A stretch of 64,000 nucleotides of DNA from assembly GCF_042662125.1 (NCBI RefSeq), contig NZ_JBHSXL010000001.1, forward strand, positions 1-64,000, read 5' to 3'. Positions within the stretch are counted from its first letter, which is position 1. Every line of letters starts with the position of its first letter. Shown here in pieces: positions 53,005 through 60,908 of this stretch. The notes under the pieces are model-generated. The model saw only the letters and a list, made by a program, of their open reading frames with translations. It ran no database searches and was not told the DNA's origin. Made by a program: the position numbers and the translations under genes. Source of the DNA: Halopenitus salinus. Its GTDB lineage: Archaea; Halobacteriota; Halobacteria; Halobacteriales; Haloferacaceae.

Positions 53005-55503
53005 TTAGAAGAGGTAGAAGAGGGGGAAGAGGATGACCCAGACGATGTCGACGAAGTGCCAGTAGAGGCCGAAGTACTCGATCGGACGGGAGTCCTCCTG
53101 GTAGGCGCCGTTCCAGGCGCGCACGAGTAGGAACCCGGCGATCAACAGCCCGATCACGACGTGGAGTCCGTGAAGACCGGTGGTAACGTAGTAGATGGTC
53201 GCCTGCACCGGGTCGCCGTGGGAGTTCTGGGTCAGCGTGACGCCGACGTCGTAGATCTCGTGGTGCCACTCCCAGAGCTTGATCGACAGGAACGTGAACC
53301 CGAGCAGCATGGTCGCGCCGAGGCTGGCGAGCAACCCGCCGCGACTCCGTCTGCGCGCGTACACGAGCGCGAGGATGACCGTGAACGAGGAGGTCAACAG
53401 CACGAACGTGTTGATGAGCCCCGGCAGCGAGTCGGTGAGCGGCTCCCAGGTGTACCAGCCCGCGGCCACGCGGATGAAGACGGCCGCGGAGATGAACGCC
53501 CCGAAGACGATGACGTCCGAGGCCAGGAAGAACCACATGCCGAGTTTGACCTTCTCGACGCCCTCGAAGGGCCACCGCTCGGCGATCTCCATCGGCGGCG
53601 CGTAGAAGTCCTCGAGTCCCCACCGCACCGCGGACCAGACGACTCCCAGCACGCCGAGGACGGTGAAGACCGGGTAGATCGGATTGGAGACCGAGACGGC
53701 GGTCGCAAACAGGGTGTCGCCGGCCGAGACGCCGATCGACGAACGGACTCCCGAGAGACCGAAGAAGAAGATCCCGGTCGCAAGCGAGAGCGCGAACGGC
53801 CAGATGCTGGCGTGGCTCGCGTGTTTATCCCAGTAGGGATAGCTCTCGATGTGGTCGTCGCCGTGAGCGGTTCCGTGACCCCCGTCGGTCGCAGCGGCCG
53901 GCTCGCCGTGGCCGTCGTCGGTCGTGGTGAGCGCCTCGGAGACGAACTCGAGCTTTCCGGAGGCGTAGGACGGCCGCCCGCCCCAGTTCTCCAGCGGCGG
54001 CGGCGAGGAGACCGCCCACTCCGCGGTCCGCGTGTACTCCCACGGGTTGTCCGGCGCGTCCGGACCGGAGACGTAGGACTTCGCGAAGTTGTAGAACATG
54101 ATGAAGAAGGACAGTCCGAGCACGAACGCGCCGATCGTGCCGAACTGGTGCATGCTCTGGTAGGCCGGGTCGTAATCGAAGACCCGCCGCGGCGTCTCCC
54201 ACGCGAGGAACATCGAGAAGTACACCGCGTTGAATCCGATGAAGAAGATCACGAAGTGGACCTTCCCGAGGAACTCGTCGTACATCTTCCCGGTCATCTT
54301 CGGGAACCAGTAGTAGGCCCCGCCGAACAGGGCGGTCGCGCCGCCGAACATCACGTAATGGAAGTGGGCGACGACCCAGTAGGTCCCGCGGAACTCGTAA
54401 TCGAGCACGATCGCCCCGAGGAAGACGCCCGTAATGCCGCCGAGGATGAACAGCAACAGGGCGCCGAACGCGAACAGGAACGGGGTCGTGAACCTGATGC
54501 GCCCCTTGATCAGCGTGTAGATGAGCGAGAAGACGAGGAGGTCGAACGGCAACGAGATGCCGATCGACGTCGCCATCATCAGCGTCTTGACCTCCAGGTT
54601 GATCGTCGTGAGGAACATGTGGTGGGTCCAGACGAGGAACGACTGGATGGAGATGAGACAGATGGCGATGATGACCCACTTGCGGCCGACGAGGCGGTTT
54701 CCGGAGAACGACTGGAACAGCTCCAACATGACGCCGAGCGCCGGGAAGAAGACGATGTACACCTCGGGGTGGCCGAAGAACCAGAAGAGGTGTCCCCAAA
54801 GCAACGCGCCGCCCTCGGTGGCCGAGAAGTAGAGGCTCCCGAGGATGCGGTCCGACAACAGGATGAGCGCGACCGCCAGCAGCGCCGCGAACGCGAACAG
54901 CATCATGTAGACGGTCGCGAGGATCGACCAGGTGAAAAGCGGCATGTCCATCAGCCCCATGCCCTCCGCACGGGAATGATGGATGGTCGTGAGGAAGTTC
55001 ACCGTCGAGGCGGTGATGCCGATGACGAACATCGCGAGCGCGAGGATGGCCCCCGTCGACCCGAGGCTCGGGGTGTACATCGGCACGTTGAGCGGGGCGT
55101 ACATCGTCCAACCCGTGCTGAGGGTGCCGCCCTGGAAGTAGCTCACCCCCAACAGGAGTCCCGAGAGCGCGTACATCCAGTAGGAGAGGGCGTTCAACCG
55201 TGGGAACGCGAGGTCGTCAGCGCCGATCTGGAGTGGGACGAAGTAGTTCGCGAAGCCGAACCCGAACGGCGAGAGGAACCAGAAGACCATCACCAGTCCG
55301 TGGGTCGTGACGGCCTCGTTGTAGGCGATCCCGGAGAGCACCTGAGCGCCGGGTTCCCACATCTGGAGCCGGATGAGGAGGGCGAGCATTCCGCCGAAAA
55401 CCAGGAAGAACATCGACGTGACCGTATAGAGTATCCCGACGTCCTTGTGGTTCGTCGTCACGAGCCAGCGGCGAACGGACGTCTTCGGTGGCAGTTCGGA
55501 CAT
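53005..55503 (-). CDS. coxA: Haem-copper oxidase subunit I-III fusion
   Basis: This 832-residue protein fuses subunit I (about residues 1-520) to a subunit III-like part (about 590-832). Haem a ligand His68 (THGLVMVF), the HPEVY motif with His245 cross-linked to Tyr249, His294/His295, and the haem-binding His380/His382 (AHFHYVMFG) are all present, so it is an A-type oxidase. Glu247 (HPEVY) is the usual proton-donor glutamate. Subunit III contains KLGMWFFLASDVIVFGAF and GLHGLHVVIGL. Its start overlaps the subunit II stop by one base. The operon makes the terminal oxidase of the electron chain fed by the bc complex. Confidence 0.96.
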   Translation of the reverse strand: MSELPPKTSVRRWLVTTNHKDVGILYTVTSMFFLVFGGMLALLIRLQMWEPGAQVLSGIAYNEAVTTHGLVMVFWFLSPFGFGFANYFVPLQIGADDLAFPRLNALSYWMYALSGLLLGVSYFQGGTLSTGWTMYAPLNVPMYTPSLGSTGAILALAMFVIGITASTVNFLTTIHHSRAEGMGLMDMPLFTWSILATVYMMLFAFAALLAVALILLSDRILGSLYFSATEGGALLWGHLFWFFGHPEVYIVFFPALGVMLELFQSFSGNRLVGRKWVIIAICLISIQSFLVWTHHMFLTTINLEVKTLMMATSIGISLPFDLLVFSLIYTLIKGRIRFTTPFLFAFGALLLFILGGITGVFLGAIVLDYEFRGTYWVVAHFHYVMFGGATALFGGAYYWFPKMTGKMYDEFLGKVHFVIFFIGFNAVYFSMFLAWETPRRVFDYDPAYQSMHQFGTIGAFVLGLSFFIMFYNFAKSYVSGPDAPDNPWEYTRTAEWAVSSPPPLENWGGRPSYASGKLEFVSEALTTTDDGHGEPAAATDGGHGTAHGDDHIESYPYWDKHASHASIWPFALSLATGIFFFGLSGVRSSIGVSAGDTLFATAVSVSNPIYPVFTVLGVLGVVWSAVRWGLEDFYAPPMEIAERWPFEGVEKVKLGMWFFLASDVIVFGAFISAAVFIRVAAGWYTWEPLTDSLPGLINTFVLLTSSFTVILALVYARRRSRGGLLASLGATMLLGFTFLSIKLWEWHHEIYDVGVTLTQNSHGDPVQATIYYVTTGLHGLHVVIGLLIAGFLLVRAWNGAYQEDSRPIEYFGLYWHFVDIVWVILFPLFYLF

Positions 55504-56297
55504 TACGCCTCAGCCTCCAAGCGCGCGTCGTGTGTGTTCATGGCGTTTTGGGACCCGTCGGATTCGTTCTCGAGTTCGGCCTCCTGCGTGTCGTACCACT
55601 CCTGGTAGTCGTCCTCGTGCATGACGACGATCTCGCCGTTCATGAACGAGTGGCCGGACCCGCAGAGTTCGTAACACTTGATCTCGTAGGTCCGCTCCTC
55701 ACCGGGCGAGAGTCCGTCATCGGTCGTGAACCACGTCTCGGAGTAATCCCCGGGGATGGAGTCGGTTTTGATGCGTAACTCCGGGACCCCGAAGTTGTGC
55801 CAGACGTCCCGCGAGGTCACCCGTAACTCGATCGCCGAGTCCTGGGGAACGTACATCGTGTTCTGGGTCGTGACGCCGTTCGGATACTGGAACTCCCAGC
55901 CGAACTGGTAGCCGACGACCTCGACCTCCATGTCGGTTTCGACGCCGGCGCCGTCCGGTCCCTCCTCCACGACGAGGAGCAGACCGTAGGCGTAGACGAC
56001 GAGGCTAATGACGATGATCGCGCTGATTCCGAACGAGAGGAAGAGCTTCTTCGCCTTCGGACCACCCTTGCCGGTCGGAAGTTCGCCGAGAACCGGAGGA
56101 TCGAAGCTCTCCTTGGGTTCGCTCCCGTCGTCGCGATACTTGTACGCGTTCAAAAGCGTGTACGTGACGACGACGATCCCGACGAGCGTGCCGAGTCCGA
56201 GGAAGACGAGGAAGATCTCGTCGAAGATCGCGGCCTGGGCCCGGATGCCGTCGCCCTGTAGTAACACGGATGCTAGTATAAATACTGACGCTGTCAT
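55503..56297 (-). CDS. coxB: Haem-copper oxidase subunit II
   Basis: This 264-residue protein has two N-terminal membrane helices (including EIFLVFLGLGTLVGIVVVTY and SFGISAIIVISLVVYAYGLL) and a CuA domain with His167, Cys208, Glu210, Cys212, His216 and Met219 (CYELCGSGHSFM). It accepts electrons for the oxidase, probably from a halocyanin. The conserved YQFGWEFQYPN is present. It starts the oxidase operon. The first ~20 residues (MTASVFILASVLLQGDGIRA) may be a signal sequence. A TATA-like TTTTCTCTATT complement (CTTATCTCTTTT at 56339-56350) lies about 45 bases upstream. Confidence 0.95.
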   Translation of the reverse strand: MTASVFILASVLLQGDGIRAQAAIFDEIFLVFLGLGTLVGIVVVTYTLLNAYKYRDDGSEPKESFDPPVLGELPTGKGGPKAKKLFLSFGISAIIVISLVVYAYGLLLVVEEGPDGAGVETDMEVEVVGYQFGWEFQYPNGVTTQNTMYVPQDSAIELRVTSRDVWHNFGVPELRIKTDSIPGDYSETWFTTDDGLSPGEERTYEIKCYELCGSGHSFMNGEIVVMHEDDYQEWYDTQEAELENESDGSQNAMNTHDARLEAEA

Positions 56298-56370
56298 GTT
56301 CTTGTGTCGGCCCTTGTGGATCAGTTGGTGATGCCGCACTTATCTCTTTTGTAGCGTCGTCGTCGAAGGG

Positions 56371-56418
56371 CCGTTCGTAGGTCGACGATGGATCCGTTCG
56401 TAGGTCGACGATGGATCC
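56371..56418. repeat. 23-bp direct tandem repeat near oxidase promoter
   Basis: CCGTTCGTAGGTCGACGAT (then GGAT) occurs at 56371-56393 and again at 56394-56416, a perfect 23-base tandem duplication. It is in the 230-base intergenic region between coxB (minus) and the 56525 gene (plus). Confidence 0.75.
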
Positions 56419-56524
56419 GGATGTCGAGGACACGCTACGAGGATCGGAAACGAACCGACGACATACGAAGCCTATTTGTACACACGTCCGGACCATCGAT
56501 GTAACGAGGAACACTAAGACAGCC

Positions 56525-56977
56525 ATGGTCTCGCCAACGCTTTTAAGCACCACGCTGATGGGTCTGCTCGTACTCGCCACGTTCATCGCCGTGGGGCGGC
56601 TCGCACGGAAACGCTCGTCGCTCACCGCCGAGGAGGGGGACCGATACGATCGACTCGCCTCGAGGCTCGGATCGCTCGTTCGGACGCCGGTCGTCTGGAC
56701 GATCACGTTCATCGTCATCGCGGTCGGCATCGGCGTCCTGGTGGTCCTTTCGTTCGGGAACTTCGGCCTGCCCGAGGGCGTTCCGGGGACGCTCCTCAAC
56801 GCAGTCTACGGACTCGTAGGGCTGCTGATCGGCGCCTTCGTCTTCCTGGGCGCCTACTCGGCGACGCGGGATCGAGGACTCGGAAACGCACAGGGCGTCG
56901 CCGCCGGATCGATCGCGCTCGGGATGGTGCTGATGCTCGTCATCGCACTCCAGCTCGTCGTCGGAATCGCCGGCTGA
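56525..56977 (+). CDS. Haloarchaeal membrane protein (150 residues)
   Basis: The protein has four hydrophobic helices, beginning with LLSTTLMGLLVLATFIAVGR, and ending with IALGMVLMLVIALQLVVGIA. I do not recognise a named family with certainty. It diverges from coxB, and this location next to oxidase genes is common for such haloarchaeal proteins. After the gene a T-run (GTCGTTTTTTGCC at about 57037-57049) may help end the transcript. Confidence 0.7.
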   Translation: MVSPTLLSTTLMGLLVLATFIAVGRLARKRSSLTAEEGDRYDRLASRLGSLVRTPVVWTITFIVIAVGIGVLVVLSFGNFGLPEGVPGTLLNAVYGLVGLLIGAFVFLGAYSATRDRGLGNAQGVAAGSIALGMVLMLVIALQLVVGIAG

Positions 56978-57106
56978 GAGGAAGCGATCGTCGCTACGGG
57001 GAGTTCCCGTTCGCCGCTTTCGTCGGGGGCGCACACGTCGTTTTTTGCCGTGTCACATCTTTTGCTGCGTGCTCACGTTCCCCACGGAACCGTGTCAGTC
57101 AGCCGC

Positions 57107-57307
57107 CTACGCGACGGTGATTCCGTGTCGGGTCAGAAAGTCGCTGACGGCCTTGATCTCGATCGGACTGCCGATGATCCGACACCGGCCGTCGGCCTCG
57201 AAGACCGTGACGGTGTATTCGGCCTCGAGTCGGTCCCGGATCTCATCGAGGACCCGGCAGGGAACCACGATCTGCGTGCTGTCTCGGAGGCGAGCCGGAT
57301 CCGGCAT
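57107..57307 (-). CDS. Small haloarchaeal protein (66 residues), possibly VNG_1110C family
   Basis: The protein MPDPARLRDSTQIVVPCRVL is compact and acidic, with a C-terminal RCRIIGSPIEIKAVSDFLTR. I recall this layout as a small conserved haloarchaeal family (tentatively VNG_1110C) and do not know its function. I chose ATG 57307, since the longer frame upstream encodes only Arg/Pro-rich non-coding-like residues. Confidence 0.65.
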   Translation of the reverse strand: MPDPARLRDSTQIVVPCRVLDEIRDRLEAEYTVTVFEADGRCRIIGSPIEIKAVSDFLTRHGITVA

Positions 57308-57459
57308 TCGACGTTCGGAACGTGAAACAGGTGGCGTATAACCGTGACGAAAACGCCTGGGCCACCAGCGGTCGTCGGGACGGTAACGCCGACGGTCACG
57401 GAGTCGCCGACGGGGGTGAAAGAACAGGTTTAACGAACTGAACGGCGGAGTGTCCGGTG

Positions 57460-58569
57460 ATGGGACTCGAAGAGGAGATCGAGGATCTCCGCGAGGAGAT
57501 CGCCGAAACACCCTACAACAAATCGACCGAGGAGCACATCGGTCGTCTCAAGGCCAAGCTGGCGGAAAAAAAGGAGAAGCTGGAGAACCAGTCCTCCGCC
57601 GGCGGCGGCCACGGATACGCCGTCGAGAAGCACGGGGATGCGACCGTCGCGCTCGTCGGCTTTCCGAGCGTCGGCAAATCGACCCTCATCAACGCCCTCA
57701 CCAACGCCGACAGCGAAACGGGGTCCTACGAGTTCACGACGCTCGACGTCAATCCCGGCATGTTACAGTACCGGGGCGCGAACGTCCAGATCCTCGACGT
57801 CCCCGGGCTGATCGAGGGCGCCGCGGGGGGACGCGGCGGCGGCAAGGAGGTCCTCTCGGTCGTTCGGACCGCGGACCTCGTCTGTTTCATGCTCTCCGTC
57901 TTCGAGATCGACCAGTACGAACGGCTGAAACGCGAGCTGTACGCGAACAAGATCCGCCTCGATACCGATCCGCCGAACATCTCCATCCGGAAGACGCACA
58001 AAGACGGGATCCGGGTGACGACCGGCGACGACGTCGACCTCGACGAGACGACGATCAAAAGCGTCCTCAGGGAACACGGCTACGTGAACGCCGCCGTGAC
58101 GATCCCGCACGACCTGACGATCGACGAACTGATCGACGGGATCATGGACAACCGCGAGTACCTCCCCTCCATCGTGACGGTGAACAAGGCCGACCTCATC
58201 GACAAGGAGTACGTGCCGACGGTACACGAACAGCTCCGCGATCATGGACTGGATCCCGAGGAGGTGACGTTCATCTCCGCGGAGGAGGAGCGCGGACTTG
58301 ACGGGCTCAAAGAGCGGGTCTGGGAGGAACTCGGGCTCGTTCGCGTCTACATGGACAAACCCGGTCGCGGCGTCGACTACGAGGAGCCGTTGATCCTCTT
58401 TTCGGGCGAGACGGTCGGCGACGCGTGCAAAAAGCTGGGCGGGGACATCGACGAACGGTTCAAGTTCGCGCGCGTGTCGGGGCCGAGCGCGAAACACGAC
58501 GAACAGCAGGTCGGACGCGACCACGAACTCGCGGACGAGGACGTCCTCCGGATCATCACCCGTCGATGA
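57460..58569 (+). CDS. DRG-family GTPase (Obg-like, with TGS domain)
   Basis: This 369-residue GTPase has a helical N-terminus (MGLEEEIEDLREEIAETPYN), P-loop GFPSVGKST, switch-linked DVPGLIEGAAGGRGGGKEVL, NKAD for guanine specificity, and a C-terminal TGS domain. DRG proteins are conserved from archaea to humans and act on ribosomes. A box GTTTAACG lies at about 57428-57435, 26-32 bases before the ATG. GTG at 57457 is an alternative start. The next gene lies seven bases after its stop, suggesting an operon. Confidence 0.95.
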   Translation: MGLEEEIEDLREEIAETPYNKSTEEHIGRLKAKLAEKKEKLENQSSAGGGHGYAVEKHGDATVALVGFPSVGKSTLINALTNADSETGSYEFTTLDVNPGMLQYRGANVQILDVPGLIEGAAGGRGGGKEVLSVVRTADLVCFMLSVFEIDQYERLKRELYANKIRLDTDPPNISIRKTHKDGIRVTTGDDVDLDETTIKSVLREHGYVNAAVTIPHDLTIDELIDGIMDNREYLPSIVTVNKADLIDKEYVPTVHEQLRDHGLDPEEVTFISAEEERGLDGLKERVWEELGLVRVYMDKPGRGVDYEEPLILFSGETVGDACKKLGGDIDERFKFARVSGPSAKHDEQQVGRDHELADEDVLRIITRR

Positions 58570-58576
58570 ACGCGAC

Positions 58577-59056
58577 ATGACGCGGCGGTGGATCGCGGTG
58601 GGGGCCGTCGCCGCGCTGTTTGCGATCCCGGTGACGGTCTCGGGTGCCGACGGCGACTACGCGTTGGTGATGGTCTGGGGGCTCGTCGATCTGGGGTCGA
58701 CGGGACCCGGCGGCGTCCACGTCTATCCGATCTGGAGGTACCTCGCGGAGCATCCGATCGGATTCGAGGCGTTGCCGGCCTCGATCCGGGCCTGGCCGGT
58801 GGGGCTGGGCTTCCACGTGCTCGCGCTCGCGAGCGCGACGCTCGGAGCGACGATCGACAGGGAGGATCGACGTGTCACGGGCGGCCTCCTGGTCCTCGCC
58901 GGGCTCGCGTCGTTTTCGGTCACGTTCGGGATCGCGACGCGCACCGGGGGATTCGGCGGGTCGTCGACGGTGCTCCTCCCCGTCGGAGCCGTCCTCACGT
59001 GGGGGGCCGCAGTCGCCCTGTACGGGAGCGACCTTCGCGGCCTCCTCGGACGATAG
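58577..59056 (+). CDS. TIGR04206-type haloarchaeal membrane protein
   Basis: This 159-residue protein has about four membrane helices, from WIAVGAVAALFAIPVTVSGA to the C-terminal VLLPVGAVLTWGAAVALYGS. Motifs such as MVWGLVDLGSTGPGGVHVYP and WPVGLGFHVLALASATLG match a haloarchaeal membrane family that I know as TIGR04206. It lies seven bases after the DRG GTPase, so it is probably co-transcribed. Its function is unknown. Confidence 0.8.
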   Translation: MTRRWIAVGAVAALFAIPVTVSGADGDYALVMVWGLVDLGSTGPGGVHVYPIWRYLAEHPIGFEALPASIRAWPVGLGFHVLALASATLGATIDREDRRVTGGLLVLAGLASFSVTFGIATRTGGFGGSSTVLLPVGAVLTWGAAVALYGSDLRGLLGR

Positions 59057-59085
59057 GGTGGAAGTCGACGATCCATATCCACCCG

Positions 59086-60528
59086 TCACCCGGATTTCGG
59101 CGTGTCGGGACGATAGCCCCGACTGACCGTCTTCCACGCGCCGCTTTGGAACCGCCAGTAGTTGATCGCCGCCGGGACCGTCGTCTCCGCGAGGAAGGCC
59201 AGATAGACGCCCCACAATCCGAGCGGCGTCACCGCGCCGAGGTAGGCCAACGGAATGGCGAGACAGAACATTCCGAGAACCTGGCTGACGAACGGGACCG
59301 TCGTATCCCCGCTGGCGTCCAGAACTCCGGCCGCGGCGCCCGCGACACCCTTCAACACGATGGCGAGACAGGCCGCGTAGACGAACCGAACGGCGATCGG
59401 GATCGCGGGATCACCGGGGTCATCGACGAACAGTCCGACGATCGGCTCGGCGAAGGTGAAAACGATGACGGCGGAGACCACGTAGGTCGCCACCGCGAAC
59501 CGGACGATCTCACGGCCGTACCGCTCGGCCTCGTCCTCCTCGCCGGTCCCGAGCTCCTGTCCGACGAGGCTCGATGAGGCGAGCCCGAACCCCCATCCCG
59601 GCGTGTTCATGAGACCCCAGATGCGCCGGGTGATGACGAACGCGGCGACGACGTCCTGCCCGAAGACGTCGAGGATGGCGAGCATCGGGAACTCGGCGGC
59701 GGTCCACACCAGGTTGCGCGCGCCGACAGGGATCCCGATCTCGAGGAGGTCGACGATCGTTTCCCGGTCCAGGTAGGTCCCACGCGGATCGATCCGAACC
59801 GGAAATGCCCCGACGATGGGTAGCGATCCGCGGGAGAGTCCGGCCGCGAACGCCGCGGTGACGATGACGTTCGAAAGGACCGTCCCGAGCGCCGCACCGA
59901 CCACGCCGAGGCCGAGCCCGAAGATGAGTACCGCGTTGATCACGACGTTTGCGACCGCGCCGCCCCCGCGGAGCTGCATTGCGGAGTAGGCGTCGTCGGC
60001 GCCGACGAGGACGCGGCTGCCGACGAGGTTGAGCCCGGCGAAGGGGACCCCGAATCCGACGATCTCGAGGTATGCGGCGCCGTAGGCGATGGCACGGTCG
60101 TCGCTGGAGAGCAGCGAGATCAGCTCCTCGGGAAACGAGAAGAACAACGCGACGATCGGGAGGCTGACCAGCACGACGAGGAGGGTGCTCGACCGCACCG
60201 CGAGCCCGAGTTGCTCGCCGGCGTCAGCGCCGTATCGCTGGGAGACGAGCGCGATCGTCCCGCCGGCGACTCCGCCGCCGGTCGCGAAGGCGACACCCCA
60301 GAAGGGTCCCGCGAACCCGACGCCCGCGATCGCCGCCGACCCGATCGCGACGCCGACCATGGCGACGTCGACCGCGTTCTTCGACATCCGGGCGATCCCC
60401 GTGAGGACCCGCGGCCAGGCGAGATCCGTGGTCCGGATCGCCCGCTCGCGATCGATCACCCCCGCCCGGGCGAGGCCGAGTCCGATCCAGAGGATGGCGA
60501 GCCGGACGGGGTTCGGAAAGCGGGTCAC
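59086..60528 (-). CDS. MATE-family multidrug/cation antiporter
   Basis: This 480-residue transporter has 12 predicted helices in two related halves. MSKNAVDVAMVGVAIGSAAI and VGFGVPFAGLNLVGSRVLVG lie in the first half, and GVAGAAAGVLDASGDTTVPF in the second. MATE proteins export drugs or metabolites by ion exchange, probably with sodium in a haloarchaeon. It is preceded by the AT-rich region at 60529-60908. Confidence 0.92.
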   Translation of the reverse strand: MTRFPNPVRLAILWIGLGLARAGVIDRERAIRTTDLAWPRVLTGIARMSKNAVDVAMVGVAIGSAAIAGVGFAGPFWGVAFATGGGVAGGTIALVSQRYGADAGEQLGLAVRSSTLLVVLVSLPIVALFFSFPEELISLLSSDDRAIAYGAAYLEIVGFGVPFAGLNLVGSRVLVGADDAYSAMQLRGGGAVANVVINAVLIFGLGLGVVGAALGTVLSNVIVTAAFAAGLSRGSLPIVGAFPVRIDPRGTYLDRETIVDLLEIGIPVGARNLVWTAAEFPMLAILDVFGQDVVAAFVITRRIWGLMNTPGWGFGLASSSLVGQELGTGEEDEAERYGREIVRFAVATYVVSAVIVFTFAEPIVGLFVDDPGDPAIPIAVRFVYAACLAIVLKGVAGAAAGVLDASGDTTVPFVSQVLGMFCLAIPLAYLGAVTPLGLWGVYLAFLAETTVPAAINYWRFQSGAWKTVSRGYRPDTPKSG

Positions 60529-60908
60529 TGGAGGTGTCGGTCATTTCACGGAGTTACCTAAGACGTTTCGCCACGCGGCAGTCGCCTCCGGATCGGGACG
60601 AATCACTCCAAACGGAAAGCGAGTACCACGGGAGCGGCGTCGGCGGTCCGTGGGAGCGAGAGAGCGATATGAAAATCCAAAGACGACAGACAAGTTTACG
60701 AGATTATATTGTATTTTGACATTCGATCGAATAGTCACGGGTCAATATTGGTAAAAACTGAAGATGAAAACAAATACATTACCATTCTCAGACGACATTG
60801 AGTCGAACTCAGTCGGTGATGTGGAATACGTAGTCGCGGAGGGTTCGTAGTCGTGGTCTGCGGACCGTGTGGCCGTATTGCTGCTTCTCTGGTAGAGTTC
60901 ACAGACAT
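60529..60908. other. AT-rich intergenic region with a C-terminal gene relic
   Basis: Composition changes from GC-rich to AT-rich near 60660, and this low-GC zone continues into the surface protein. On the minus strand 60898-60809 an open frame without start encodes EKQQYGHTVRRP and LRDYVFHITD before its TGA. This reads like a real protein end and is likely a relic of a deleted gene, perhaps a transposase, though I cannot name it. No TATA-like box is obvious just before the ATG at 60909. Confidence 0.4.

Noticed and set aside
53161..55608. Long plus-strand frame (815 residues) opposite the oxidase subunit I-III gene
   Set aside because: The sequence is Arg/Glu/Asp-rich repeat-like shadow coding with no hydrophobic or domain pattern, and the opposite strand carries all oxidase metal ligands.
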